Shown here piece after piece: positions 52,937 through 61,433 of a stretch of DNA of 64,000 nucleotides (its first letter is position 1; each line of letters starts with the position of its first letter). Under the pieces are notes generated by a model. The model did no database searches. It had not been told where the DNA came from and saw only the letters and a program-made list of their open reading frames with translations. Made by a program: the position numbers and the translations under genes. Origin of the DNA: Duganella sacchari (lineage in GTDB: Bacteria; Pseudomonadota; Gammaproteobacteria; Burkholderiales; Burkholderiaceae_D); NCBI RefSeq assembly GCF_900143065.1, contig NZ_FRCX01000004.1:310001-374000 (forward strand). The letters run 5' to 3'.

Positions 52937-54682
52937 ATGAGCTACGAATTCAATCCCGAAAACAAACTCTTCGAGTTTCCCAATCCTTATAAAGTGCAAA
53001 ACCTTGCCTTGCTGGTGGCTGGCGGCCTGCTGACCATTGGCGGCATCGGTACGCTGGTGTCGGTGCGCGAGCGTATTGCACAGGGCACGGACCTGGCAGC
53101 GCTGAAAGTCATCGGCATCGCCGTGGTGCTGATGGTGCTGGGTTTTGCGTTTCTGGGCCGGGCTTTTGTGCAGCTGCGCTTTTTCTTCGGCCGCAACCGC
53201 CCAGCCAGTCTGGCGCCGGTGATTGCCCCCGATGCGGATGGCGACAGCCGGCGGGCGGCGGAACATAAGGAAACGCTGCGCCAGAATGCGCTGACCTACG
53301 CCGAACCCAAGGGCGCACTCAATGGCTTGCTGTACTCCTTGCTGCCGGCGCTGATTTTTGCGCCGCGCGAGGTGCGCTTGTCGGCGCAGACGCAGTTCTA
53401 TAACTTCCTGGCGCTGGCGGCGACCTTCCTCAGCTTCCTGGTCTGCTGGGTGGCGTTTGGCCAGAGCCCGGCCGCTGGCTGGATCGGCCTGGCGTATGGC
53501 CTGTTTGCGTTTGTGCAGATCATCCGGCCGATGATGCGCGGCCGTACCGAGGAAGCCCAGCTTGGCGTGGGCAGCCTGGTGGTCCTGGTGGTGGTGGCCG
53601 TGCTTGGGCCGGTGATACTGGGCATGCTGGCCAAGGGGCTGCCTGCATTGGGCGAGGTGTCGATTAACAGCGTGGTCTGCGTGGCCTTGCTGTGCGCGCT
53701 GGTCAGCTGCGCGGTGTTTGGCTTGGCGCTGAAAAAGCAGCTGCATCCGGCGCCGGAGACGGTGGGCGCGGCACGCGTGACGGAAACCGTGACCATGAAT
53801 GCCCATCCGAACAAGCTCATCGAGGAGCTGGACCGTATCCTGATGACGCGCTGGTACAGCAATATTCCCAACCGCCGCTATACGCGGCATTCGCCGCAGG
53901 TCGATGGCCGCCAGGGGCAGTTCACGGCAGAGCTGTTTGAGGAAACCCAGCCGCGCCCGCAAACCAGCCGGGTTGCCGAGGGCCTTGGGCACGCATTTTC
54001 CAGCCCGCGGTTTTTCTGGCTGACCTGCCTGACCGCGCTGGGACTGATATTTACCCTGGCTGGCCTGGTGGCCGCGCTGCTGGTCAGCCAGCACATCCTG
54101 CATGGGGAGCCAGTGGCCAGCACGGCCGCGTTTGCGCTGAGCCAGTTTGCCGTCGCCATCTATTGCCTGCATGCGGCGCAAAGCCTGTGGGGCCGCTTTG
54201 ACTTCGTCTCAGAGTTGATCTGGGTCGATATCAACGGCAGCTATGAATCGGCGCAGATGAATGTGGGGAATCAGGTGACGTCGCAGCTACACAGCAGCAA
54301 AAGCGTCATCAATATCGAGGCGATGACGGTGCGCGTCTGGGTGTCCGAGATTGACACCGTCATCTTCGGCAAGGATGGCCAGCGTCAGATGGTGGGCATG
54401 CGCGGCTTGCCCTTGCTGGCGGACGAATTGGCAAAAATGCTCAAGGGTTTCGGCGAAACCCGTTCGGCCATTGTGGCGCCGACGTCGCAGCAGGACTTGC
54501 AACGGGCGCAGAGCATTGGCGTGCTGGGCAAGGTGGTGGCCGGCGTGGTGCCGCCGGAGGCAGCGGGGCTGTCGGCGGTGCAGCCTGCGGAAGCCATCGC
54601 TGCGCTGCCAGCCTGCAAGCAATGCGGCGCCAGCATGGGACGTGATGCGCGCTTTTGCTCCGACTGCGGCACCGCCGTCTAG
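52937..54682 (+). CDS. Multi-spanning membrane protein with C-terminal zinc ribbon, unknown function
   Basis: 581 residues. I count about eight membrane helices, in groups near residues 20-80, 150-200, 210-260 and 350-410, separated by cytoplasmic loops. A soluble part (430-550) follows, and the protein closes with a zinc ribbon CKQCGASMGRDARFCSDCG near 560 (two CxxC pairs). No enzyme motif is recognised. It is followed 20 bp later by the DUF3857/transglutaminase gene and probably shares its transcript. Confidence 0.75.
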   Translation: MSYEFNPENKLFEFPNPYKVQNLALLVAGGLLTIGGIGTLVSVRERIAQGTDLAALKVIGIAVVLMVLGFAFLGRAFVQLRFFFGRNRPASLAPVIAPDADGDSRRAAEHKETLRQNALTYAEPKGALNGLLYSLLPALIFAPREVRLSAQTQFYNFLALAATFLSFLVCWVAFGQSPAAGWIGLAYGLFAFVQIIRPMMRGRTEEAQLGVGSLVVLVVVAVLGPVILGMLAKGLPALGEVSINSVVCVALLCALVSCAVFGLALKKQLHPAPETVGAARVTETVTMNAHPNKLIEELDRILMTRWYSNIPNRRYTRHSPQVDGRQGQFTAELFEETQPRPQTSRVAEGLGHAFSSPRFFWLTCLTALGLIFTLAGLVAALLVSQHILHGEPVASTAAFALSQFAVAIYCLHAAQSLWGRFDFVSELIWVDINGSYESAQMNVGNQVTSQLHSSKSVINIEAMTVRVWVSEIDTVIFGKDGQRQMVGMRGLPLLADELAKMLKGFGETRSAIVAPTSQQDLQRAQSIGVLGKVVAGVVPPEAAGLSAVQPAEAIAALPACKQCGASMGRDARFCSDCGTAV

Positions 54683-54702
54683 ATTTCTGATAGGGTGAGC
54701 TG

Positions 54703-57084
54703 ATGCACTTCGTGTTTGCGGTACTGGGATTTCTGTTGCTGTGCGCCGGTGACGCGCAAGCCAGGTCGGACGCTTATAAACCCGGCGCGCCGCCGGCCTG
54801 GGTGCTGGCGCTGCCGGCCGAGCCGCCGCCATCGCCTTCGCCATCACCGCAGCGCGGCAGCGTGACCTTCCTGCTGCGCGATATGCAGACGCGCGTCGAC
54901 CAGCGCGGCAAGGTGACCTACTTCCACACGGCCAGCAAGGCACTGGATGGCAGCGGGGTAGAGAAGGTCGCCAACCTGAGCATCAACTTTGATCCCTCGT
55001 TCCAGACCCTGACGCTGCATGCGATCAATGTCATCCGCAATGGCAAGGTGATTCCCAAGCTGGCGGGCGCGCGCGTGCAGGTGCTGCAGCGCGAGACTGA
55101 GCTGGACTATCTGGTGTACGACGGCAGCATGACCGCCAGCGTGCTGCTGGACGATATCCGCATCGGTGACATCGTCGAATATGCGTTCAGCCTGGACGGG
55201 GTTAATCCGGTGTTTCAGGGGAAGGTTTCCAGCCGGGCCGAGATGGCGTGGTCGGTGCCGGTGGCGCGTTCCTTCGTGCGCCTGCTGATGCCGCGTAACC
55301 GTCCGCTGCGCATCGTCGCGCACAACAGCAAGATGGAACCGCAGATCAGCGAAGCTGACGGCTATCGCGATTACCGCTGGGAGCAATACGCCACGCCGGG
55401 CTTCAAGACCGACAAGGGCGCGCCGGAATGGTTTAATCCCTATGCCGCCGTGCAGTGGACCGAGTTTGCCGAATGGGCTTCGGTGGTGCAGTGGGCCTTG
55501 CCCCTGTATCAGCCGCCGCATGAAGTGGGGCCGGCCCTGCGCGAGGAGATCGCCCGCATCGGCCGCGACTACACCGATCCCGCCGCGCGCACGGCCGAAG
55601 TGCTGCGTACGGTGCAGCGTGAAATCCGCTACCTCGGCATCGAAGTCGGCCCCGGCTCACATGCGCCAACCCCGCCGGACAAGGTCTACCAGCGCCGCTT
55701 TGGCGACTGCAAGGACAAGACGCTGCTGACCATCACCATGCTGCGCGCGCTTGGCATCGACGCCGTGCCCGCGCTGGTCAATACGGAAATCACACGCGAT
55801 ATCGAACACTGGGCGCCGACGCCACTGGCCTTTAACCACGTGCTGGTACGTGCACGCGTGGACGGCAATGTGTACTGGCTCGACCCGACGCGCAGCATGC
55901 AGCAGGGCGAGCTGGCGTATCTGCACCAGCCGGATTATGGCTACGCGCTGGTGCTGGAACCGGGCAGCACGGCACTGAGCCTGATGGGGCCACGCACCGG
56001 CGGCGTGAAGCGCGTGCGTGCCGTCTTCGATGCTACCGATGGCGTGGACCGGCCGGTCAACTACACCATCAGCACCACGGTGCAGGGCGACCGCGCCGAC
56101 AGTCTGCGCACGCAGCTGCAGCATAGCCGCGCCGAGCTGGAGACGCAGTATCAGAACTTTTACGCGCGCGGCTACGAAAGCCTGCGCGCCAATGGCGGCA
56201 TGGATGTGCAGGACGATGAGCGCCGCAACGAGCTGACGACGGTGGAACACTATCGCATTCCCGGCTTCTGGACCTTCAACAAAAAGCGCGCGCGCAGCGA
56301 GGCTTATGTCGAGGTGTCGGAAATCGACAGCTCGCTCAAGGCGCCCGAGGCGATCGGCCGTAATGCGCCGCTGCGGCTGGAGTACCCCTACGAAATCACC
56401 GAGACCACGGAAGTACGCCTGCCGGAGCGCTGGAATATCAAGACCAGCAAGGTGGAAGTCCACGATCCGTCGTTCGCGTTTTCATACAAGGTCACCCAGG
56501 GGCCGGATAGCCGCAGCGTGCTGATTACCGCCTACTACAAGGCCTTGCGCGATCACGTGGAGCCCGGCGACATGGGCAATTACGCCGCCCACCTGAAGCA
56601 GGCGCGCGATGCGCTGGGCTATAACCTGTACAGCAGCGCGGCCGGCGCCGGCAGCGAGGAAACGAGCAGCAGCGTGAGCGGCCGCAGTGGCCTGCTGCTG
56701 GCCGCGATGATGATATTGATGGGAGCCTGGCTATGGCTGGCAATGCGCATGCAGCGCGCGGCGCCAGCGCACGGAGAAGTCAACCGTCGCCTGCTGCTGG
56801 CGGTGGTCATCATCAGTGGCACGGTGGTGACGTGCTGGATGTCGCCCATCCCCCTGTCGAAAGCCGTGCCGCCAGCGCTGGTGATCCTGGTCGTGATGGC
56901 GCAGTACCTGTTGCGCACCGTGCCGCAGGTGCCGTCAACGCATCTGGCCTACCCATGGGCGCTGCGGCTGTACCGGGCGCGCAACGGCACCGGCCCGTTG
57001 GTGATGCGCTCCATGCTGCGCAAGCTGGTGCCGTTGATTGGCTGGTTCGCCATCGGCACCTCGCTGGTCAAGCTGATACGTTGA
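54703..57084 (+). CDS. DUF3857 / transglutaminase-like membrane-anchored protein
   Basis: 793 residues. Signal peptide (1-20, ending AQARS), Pro-rich linker, DUF3857 domain (about 60-250) and a transglutaminase-like core follow. The core has Cys in FGDCKDKTLL near 335, His in FNHVLVRARV near 377 and Asp in YWLDPT near 392, so the triad looks complete. The C-terminus has about three to four membrane helices (from LLLAAMMILMGAWLWL). The domain probably acts in the periplasm; substrate unknown. The 3' end overlaps the convergent HAF-repeat gene by 17 bp. Confidence 0.82.
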   Translation: MHFVFAVLGFLLLCAGDAQARSDAYKPGAPPAWVLALPAEPPPSPSPSPQRGSVTFLLRDMQTRVDQRGKVTYFHTASKALDGSGVEKVANLSINFDPSFQTLTLHAINVIRNGKVIPKLAGARVQVLQRETELDYLVYDGSMTASVLLDDIRIGDIVEYAFSLDGVNPVFQGKVSSRAEMAWSVPVARSFVRLLMPRNRPLRIVAHNSKMEPQISEADGYRDYRWEQYATPGFKTDKGAPEWFNPYAAVQWTEFAEWASVVQWALPLYQPPHEVGPALREEIARIGRDYTDPAARTAEVLRTVQREIRYLGIEVGPGSHAPTPPDKVYQRRFGDCKDKTLLTITMLRALGIDAVPALVNTEITRDIEHWAPTPLAFNHVLVRARVDGNVYWLDPTRSMQQGELAYLHQPDYGYALVLEPGSTALSLMGPRTGGVKRVRAVFDATDGVDRPVNYTISTTVQGDRADSLRTQLQHSRAELETQYQNFYARGYESLRANGGMDVQDDERRNELTTVEHYRIPGFWTFNKKRARSEAYVEVSEIDSSLKAPEAIGRNAPLRLEYPYEITETTEVRLPERWNIKTSKVEVHDPSFAFSYKVTQGPDSRSVLITAYYKALRDHVEPGDMGNYAAHLKQARDALGYNLYSSAAGAGSEETSSSVSGRSGLLLAAMMILMGAWLWLAMRMQRAAPAHGEVNRRLLLAVVIISGTVVTCWMSPIPLSKAVPPALVILVVMAQYLLRTVPQVPSTHLAYPWALRLYRARNGTGPLVMRSMLRKLVPLIGWFAIGTSLVKLIR

Positions 57085-58108
57085 AAGGCAGCCGGATGCC
57101 GCGGTAACGGCGTTTGTAGATCACCACGCCCACCGCTGTCGTCACCACCAGCGCCGCTGCCATGAGCAGATCCTGGCCGCCATGCGTTTCTACGGCAGGC
57201 TGGCTGGAGATCATGGTGGCGGCATGGAACTTGTTGCCGGTACTGCGCGCACCGATCACCAGCTCCTGGTTGTTGATGGCATTGACCAGGTACAGGCCAT
57301 GGCCGCCCGGGTGCACGGTCATCTTGCCGTCACGGTAGACGAAGGAACGGCGTTCATCGCCGATGCGGATGCTGCCGACCACGTGGCCGGCGTTGTTGAC
57401 CGCAGTGGCAAAGCTGTCGCCATAGCCGATCAGCGCGCCGAGATCGGTCATCTTGCCCTGGTCCCAGACGAAAGCGTGCCAGCGCCGGCCTGCAGTTTCC
57501 GATGCGCCGACCACCATGCCATTGTCGTTGACGGCCGTGGCGCTGCTGGAGCGGCCGCCCAGCGTGCCGATGTCCTGCATGGCGCCACCGGCTTTGTACA
57601 GGAAGGCGTGACGGTAGCCATCCATCATGGCCGAGGTGCCGACGATGTCGCCGTGGTTGTTGATGCCCGCCGCGTAGCTGATTTTTCCACCCAGCGTGCC
57701 CAGATCGACCGGCGCCTTGTCGCCGTCGGCACTGAAGGCGCGGTAATAGCCGTCGGTGGTGTCGGCATAGCCGACGATGTGGCCATGGTCGTTGACGGCG
57801 GCGCCATAGCTGCTGTTGCCACCGAGCGTACCGATGTCGCGCATCTTGCCGCCGTAAGGCACAATGAAAGCGCGCCAGTAACCACGGGCGTCCTGCGAGG
57901 TGCCGACGACATCCCCGCGCGCATTGATCGCTTTGGTAAAACCCTCGCTGCCTCCTAGCGTGCCCAGTTCGATCGGGCGCTTGTCGAACAGGATGGCGCG
58001 CTGGTGGCCATCGTCATCCTCGATAATGCCGGCCATCTGGCCTTGTGCGTTGATGTCAACGGCGATGCTCTGCTCCTTGCCGCTGGCGCCCAGTGTCAGG
58101 TCCCCCAT
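57068..58108 (-). CDS. HAF-repeat protein with C-terminal membrane anchor
   Basis: 346 residues made of about seven ~45-residue repeats. Five carry the D-[LI]-GTLGG signature (near residues 50-235), each followed by A[VI]N-x-x-G-x-[VI]VG: the HAF beta-repeat usually found in predicted extracellular proteins. No N-terminal signal peptide is visible. A single C-terminal helix (LLMAAALVVTTAVGVVIY) and Lys/Arg-rich tail (KRRYRGIRL) end the protein. GAGGAG sits 6 nt before the chosen ATG; the frame continues 101 codons upstream without a ribosome site. Confidence 0.75.
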   Translation of the reverse strand: MGDLTLGASGKEQSIAVDINAQGQMAGIIEDDDGHQRAILFDKRPIELGTLGGSEGFTKAINARGDVVGTSQDARGYWRAFIVPYGGKMRDIGTLGGNSSYGAAVNDHGHIVGYADTTDGYYRAFSADGDKAPVDLGTLGGKISYAAGINNHGDIVGTSAMMDGYRHAFLYKAGGAMQDIGTLGGRSSSATAVNDNGMVVGASETAGRRWHAFVWDQGKMTDLGALIGYGDSFATAVNNAGHVVGSIRIGDERRSFVYRDGKMTVHPGGHGLYLVNAINNQELVIGARSTGNKFHAATMISSQPAVETHGGQDLLMAAALVVTTAVGVVIYKRRYRGIRLPFNVSA

Positions 58109-58203
58109 GATGTCTCCTCTCTCAATAATGGAAAAAAGAACTGCAAGTCCCATGCCACGCCGATTTGCGCCTGGTGGACGCCGAAACTGTTCAAAAACGG
58201 ACG

Positions 58204-58519
58204 CTATCGCTGTCCGCTTTCGGACATTAAGTCCCTTGCACGCTCGGCTTGTTCGCGCAAGGCAGACTGGTAACGATGACGCTGCGCCTTCAACTGATTT
58301 TGCGCCAGCGCCTGCTCGTAGGCTTCGCGCAAAGCTTGTCCTTGATCGCTTCCGGCGCCGCGCCAGCCGGCAACTGTACTCAGGTGGCGGAGCGAGATTC
58401 AATTCCGGCACATAAGAACAACAACGCTGGTATTTCCTGGACTGGATCTGCAGCAGTCGCGGCCAGTGCGGTCAAACCCGCAAGCACGCAAGCAGGACGC
58501 GGCGTTTAATCACAGCCAT
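58204..58519 (-). pseudogene. Frameshifted remnant of a small secreted protein gene
   Basis: On the minus strand, ATG at 58519 (or GTG at 58513 with GGAG 6 nt upstream) reads MAVIKRRVLLAC and then leaves frame. One base shift restores LAGLTALAATAADPVQE, so together they form a textbook signal peptide. The shift lies by a CTTGCGTGCTTGCG near-repeat around 58490. A further frame (58204 to about 58390) encodes a helical stretch ending LREQAERARDLMSESGQR. Either two frameshifts broke a gene or the sequence has errors. Confidence 0.4.
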
Positions 58520-58582
58520 CTCCAATGGTGTCGAAGAATTCCAGTATGTGAGAGCGGATGGCAGATGCTTGGATTTTGCTCA

Positions 58583-58978
58583 TCATTTATCTTGCCGTAG
58601 TGTGATTTCGCTTGCCAGCACTGCTTTCATCGTCAATGCGGACTTCGGATAGTGGCGCGTGAATCCTGGCCTGAACAGATAGACAGGACCATCCGGACAG
58701 TCTTTGTGCGCATCGATCAGTTTATACCAGCTCACCAGAATATCGCCTTTGCCCTGTAGTTGCGACCAGCCTTTTTTGTCGGCGGTGATGAAATAGACGC
58801 CATCCGCCCGCGCTGAGACTACAAAGGGCGGCTGCAGTTTGCTTTCGCCGGTGATCCATTCGAGGAACGAAAGACTAGGAGCATTGACCGGTTCCCAGAT
58901 GCCGGAGCAGGGATGGCCAGAAAAAATCTGCCGTTCGAAATTAGATGGCAGCATGCCTTTGAGCGCTGAATCGTTCAT
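58583..58978 (-). CDS. Hypothetical protein, 131 aa
   Basis: No family recognised. No signal peptide and no membrane segment; a mixed alpha/beta protein with three cysteines (HPCSG, DCPDG) and many aromatic residues (SFLEWITGESK, KKGWSQLQGKG, SWYKLID). It overlaps the upstream secreted-protein gene by 4 bp (ATGA), so the two are translationally coupled and possibly partners. It lies in the accessory block behind vgrG. Confidence 0.65.
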   Translation of the reverse strand: MNDSALKGMLPSNFERQIFSGHPCSGIWEPVNAPSLSFLEWITGESKLQPPFVVSARADGVYFITADKKGWSQLQGKGDILVSWYKLIDAHKDCPDGPVYLFRPGFTRHYPKSALTMKAVLASEITLRQDK

Positions 58979-59493
58979 GGGCTTTCCTGGCTCAAGATGC
59001 GCAGGGTGGTGCTGGCTTCAAAGTTGCGCAAGTCATGCGTTGGCGGCTGGGACGCGGAACCGATATCAACCTGTGTCGATAGTTCGATCCGTACGCTGAT
59101 GTCAGTTCGCCGTGAGCGGAATTCAGTGAGTTCCCTTGCTTTGAGCACAGACGAAAGATGTACTACATCCCCGGGTTTGACAGTCGTGAGGACGTTCTTT
59201 AGCCCGAATTTGGGTAGACCGGTCTTCAGCACAACCTTGGTCTGCGTTGCGTTATCAATCAAGGTCAGATAGGGGCCTTTCGCTTGGATGTATTGGAGTG
59301 GCAGACCAATCGTGTACGGCGATATATTCTTGACCGCGATATCGAGGGTCAGATCCCGGTTTTCGAACAAGCACTCCATCTTGCCGTTGCAACTTGCCTG
59401 GACCAACAAGAGCTCGCTGTTCATGTCGACTCCTTGCGCAGATTGAAAAGCAGCCAAACTAAGTATCAGTAGTAAGCTTAGTCGATATCTCAT
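58975..59493 (-). CDS. Hypothetical periplasmic protein, 172 aa
   Basis: A signal peptide MRYRLSLLLILSLAAFQSAQG (cut near residue 21) precedes a beta-rich domain with two cysteines close together (SCNGKMECLFE), which may form a disulfide. The body (DLTLDIAVKNISPYTIGLPL ... VHLSSVLKARELTEF) resembles an immunoglobulin-like sandwich, but I cannot name a family. A+T content is higher than in the core genes around it. It is coupled to the following 131-aa gene by an ATGA overlap. Confidence 0.7.
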   Translation of the reverse strand: MRYRLSLLLILSLAAFQSAQGVDMNSELLLVQASCNGKMECLFENRDLTLDIAVKNISPYTIGLPLQYIQAKGPYLTLIDNATQTKVVLKTGLPKFGLKNVLTTVKPGDVVHLSSVLKARELTEFRSRRTDISVRIELSTQVDIGSASQPPTHDLRNFEASTTLRILSQESP

Positions 59494-59924
59494 TCTTTAA
59501 ATGCGCTTATTGGCGGACGGTGTGTTGCAGTATTCTCTGGGGGAGACATTATCTGCCGGAATGGCTAAGAGGGCAGTAAATGTGTACCAATTCTCTGAGG
59601 GGGAACTGTTCAGTAGCATTCCAATCAGAAGGGGCTCGGATCATGCAATACCTCTCGTCAGGAAGTGGAAGGGCAGAGCATCTAACGCGGCATACTGGAT
59701 TGACCTTTCTCGCGCGTTTGGTGCATAACTTTTTAGCCGAGAACGTAAATAGCCACCTTTCACTAGCGCCTTGATAATGGCCGCGTAGCGGATCACGGAA
59801 AATTTTTCAAGAGCAGGCCTATCCATTTCCAGATCAAGTTTTTTCAATGCAAGGACAGTGTTAAAACGGTCTTCTTGCGCCTATGTAGCCACACCCAAGA
59901 TCAGCATTTTTACTGGCAGACCGT
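59494..59924. other. Region without a firm gene, with a possible gene fragment
   Basis: About 430 bp of lower GC content. One minus-strand frame (TTG at 59847 to 59641; open from a stop near 59893) encodes KKLDLEMDRPALEKFSVIRY and a basic amphipathic stretch that looks like real protein, but it has no ATG and no ribosome site. An overlapping plus-strand frame at 59501-59728 is equally unsupported. I regard it as a possible fragment of a lost gene. Confidence 0.4.
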
Positions 59925-60587
59925 TCAACTACCTTTTGCGGCGTTGATAAACTCCTGCAGTTTCGTGCGGCGTGCCGGGACAAGTTTTGCCTTGCCGAGG
60001 CGTGCCTTCAAAGCGGCTGTCAGTGCTGGGTCGGGCAGCCATGCAGTGGCGATGAAGTCTTCGGCTTCGGCCTCGGCACGCTCGGCTTGTTCTGCCAACT
60101 TGAATTGATAGTTGAAACGCTGGGTGGACAGCTTGTTGGCCGACAGCGCTTCCTCGTATTTTTTGCGGACCGCTGGATCTTTGATGCTGTCTGGCGATGC
60201 GCCGGCTGGCAGGCCGGATTCCGGCGGCGGAATGACGGTCATCTGAGGCAATGCCTCGGGATTAAAGTCTGGGGCGATTTCGCTATCCAGGGCGCCGAAA
60301 ATCGCTAGCCAGGCGGAGAGTTTGTCGGTGAGCAGTGCTGATGGCGCTACTGCTGACGCGTCGTTCGGTAGGGCGGCGGCCAGCGAGATTGCCTGCGACA
60401 GCGCCGGCAGGTCCTGTTTTTTCTGGAACAGCGCAAGCTGGGCGATGATTTGTTCGTATTGCTTGGACATAGGTTTTTTCACCTGAGAGTTATGCCTGGC
60501 GGCGGGAGCAGCAGTCTGGCTGCCTTGCGCTGGCAGCTGGCAGGCGCATCCGAGGGCCATCATGGTTATTAGTACAGCATAGCGCAT
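59925..60587 (-). CDS. Putative lipoprotein, 220 aa, unknown function
   Basis: The N-terminus MRYAVLITMMALGCACQ has a lipobox ALGC (Cys14), although an adjacent second Cys makes the exact site less sure. The mature part is mostly helical: SKQYEQIIAQLALFQKKQDLPAL and, in the second half, RKKYEEALSANKLSTQRFNYQFKLAEQAERAEAEAED. No family recognised. It lies 12 bp after the Ig-like gene that follows vgrG on the same strand, so it could be an immunity or accessory protein of that module; this is inference from position. Confidence 0.7.
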   Translation of the reverse strand: MRYAVLITMMALGCACQLPAQGSQTAAPAARHNSQVKKPMSKQYEQIIAQLALFQKKQDLPALSQAISLAAALPNDASAVAPSALLTDKLSAWLAIFGALDSEIAPDFNPEALPQMTVIPPPESGLPAGASPDSIKDPAVRKKYEEALSANKLSTQRFNYQFKLAEQAERAEAEAEDFIATAWLPDPALTAALKARLGKAKLVPARRTKLQEFINAAKGS

Positions 60588-60599
60588 ATTGCATTCGCT

Positions 60600-61430
60600 C
60601 TAGTATGTGGACGTTGGATCGTTCAATTGGGCGGCACCGTTTGCTCCTGCCTTGCTGACAGTCATATCGCCAGCGGCGTTAATGGTAAACCGTTGATGCA
60701 CTGTCGCGAACACTTTATCTGCGCCGCCATTGAGGCGGAATTTCCATGGGATCGGCCAGTCAAACGTGCCCGCGCTATACGGCGTGCCGAAGTTGCAATA
60801 GCCGGTGTAAGCCGTATCGTTGGCGATCACCTTCGAGCCTTTGCCGGCCACCGGCGAGCCTACGATCACCCACGTGCCTGCGCCATGTGTGCCATGGCGA
60901 ACGCCGTCCAGCGGGGTGCCGACGAAATAGCCGGTGACCAGACCGGGACAGTCATCTTCCGAAATTTCAATGAACTGGAATGACACTGTATCCGGTTGCA
61001 GGAAGATTTCGGTCCTGACGCCGACCGACGGAATGCCCTGCGTGTGCGCGAGGTTCGTACCCGGTGCGCGCTGCATCAGCACACCGGATGGTTCAATCAC
61101 CGTAAAGGTCACCGTGCTGCTGCAGCCGCCGCCAGTGGCCGTCACCGTCACCGAGCCTGCGCGGTCAGGCGCCTGCAGCGTGACCATCTGGCCATTGGGC
61201 GAAGTCAGTGTGCCTTTGGTGGTGGTCCATGCGGCGCTGCCCAGGCTATAGGTCAAGTCGATCTGCTCGCCCACGCCAACCGTGGTGCGATCGCGTTTTG
61301 CCGGGCGAACTGCTTGCGCCCTGATGGTGATGCTGGCTCTGCTGCAAGGAGAGCTAACTTGCGCTGGCGTGCGGGTTTTCACTTCTTTCGGGGTGGTGCT
61401 GCTCGAGGCCACCGTTTTCCATGTCGTCAT
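60600..61430 (-). CDS. Ig-like protein directly behind vgrG, possible T6SS cargo
   Basis: 276 residues beginning 3 bp after the vgrG stop. Residues 1-45 are basic and Thr/Ser-rich without signal peptide. An Ig-like (bacterial BIG-type) domain follows at about 45-115 (GEQIDLTYSLGSAAWTTTKGTLTSPNGQ ... AGSVTVTATGGGCSSTVTFTV). The C-terminal domain (115-276) has repeated Gly/Thr/Trp-rich strands and two conserved-looking Cys. It lacks PAAR repeats and any catalytic motif I know. Tight coupling to vgrG suggests it rides on or plugs into the spike. Confidence 0.7.
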   Translation of the reverse strand: MTTWKTVASSSTTPKEVKTRTPAQVSSPCSRASITIRAQAVRPAKRDRTTVGVGEQIDLTYSLGSAAWTTTKGTLTSPNGQMVTLQAPDRAGSVTVTATGGGCSSTVTFTVIEPSGVLMQRAPGTNLAHTQGIPSVGVRTEIFLQPDTVSFQFIEISEDDCPGLVTGYFVGTPLDGVRHGTHGAGTWVIVGSPVAGKGSKVIANDTAYTGYCNFGTPYSAGTFDWPIPWKFRLNGGADKVFATVHQRFTINAAGDMTVSKAGANGAAQLNDPTSTY

Positions 61431-61433
61431 CGT

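Noticed and set aside
58249..58509. An 86-codon plus-strand open frame
   Set aside because: It lies opposite the signal-peptide remnant and has no ribosome site or recognisable domain; the minus-strand reading explains the region better.
59501..59728. A 75-codon plus-strand gene in the gap behind the lipoprotein
   Set aside because: No ribosome site, overlap with an equally plausible minus-strand fragment, and no recognisable domain.
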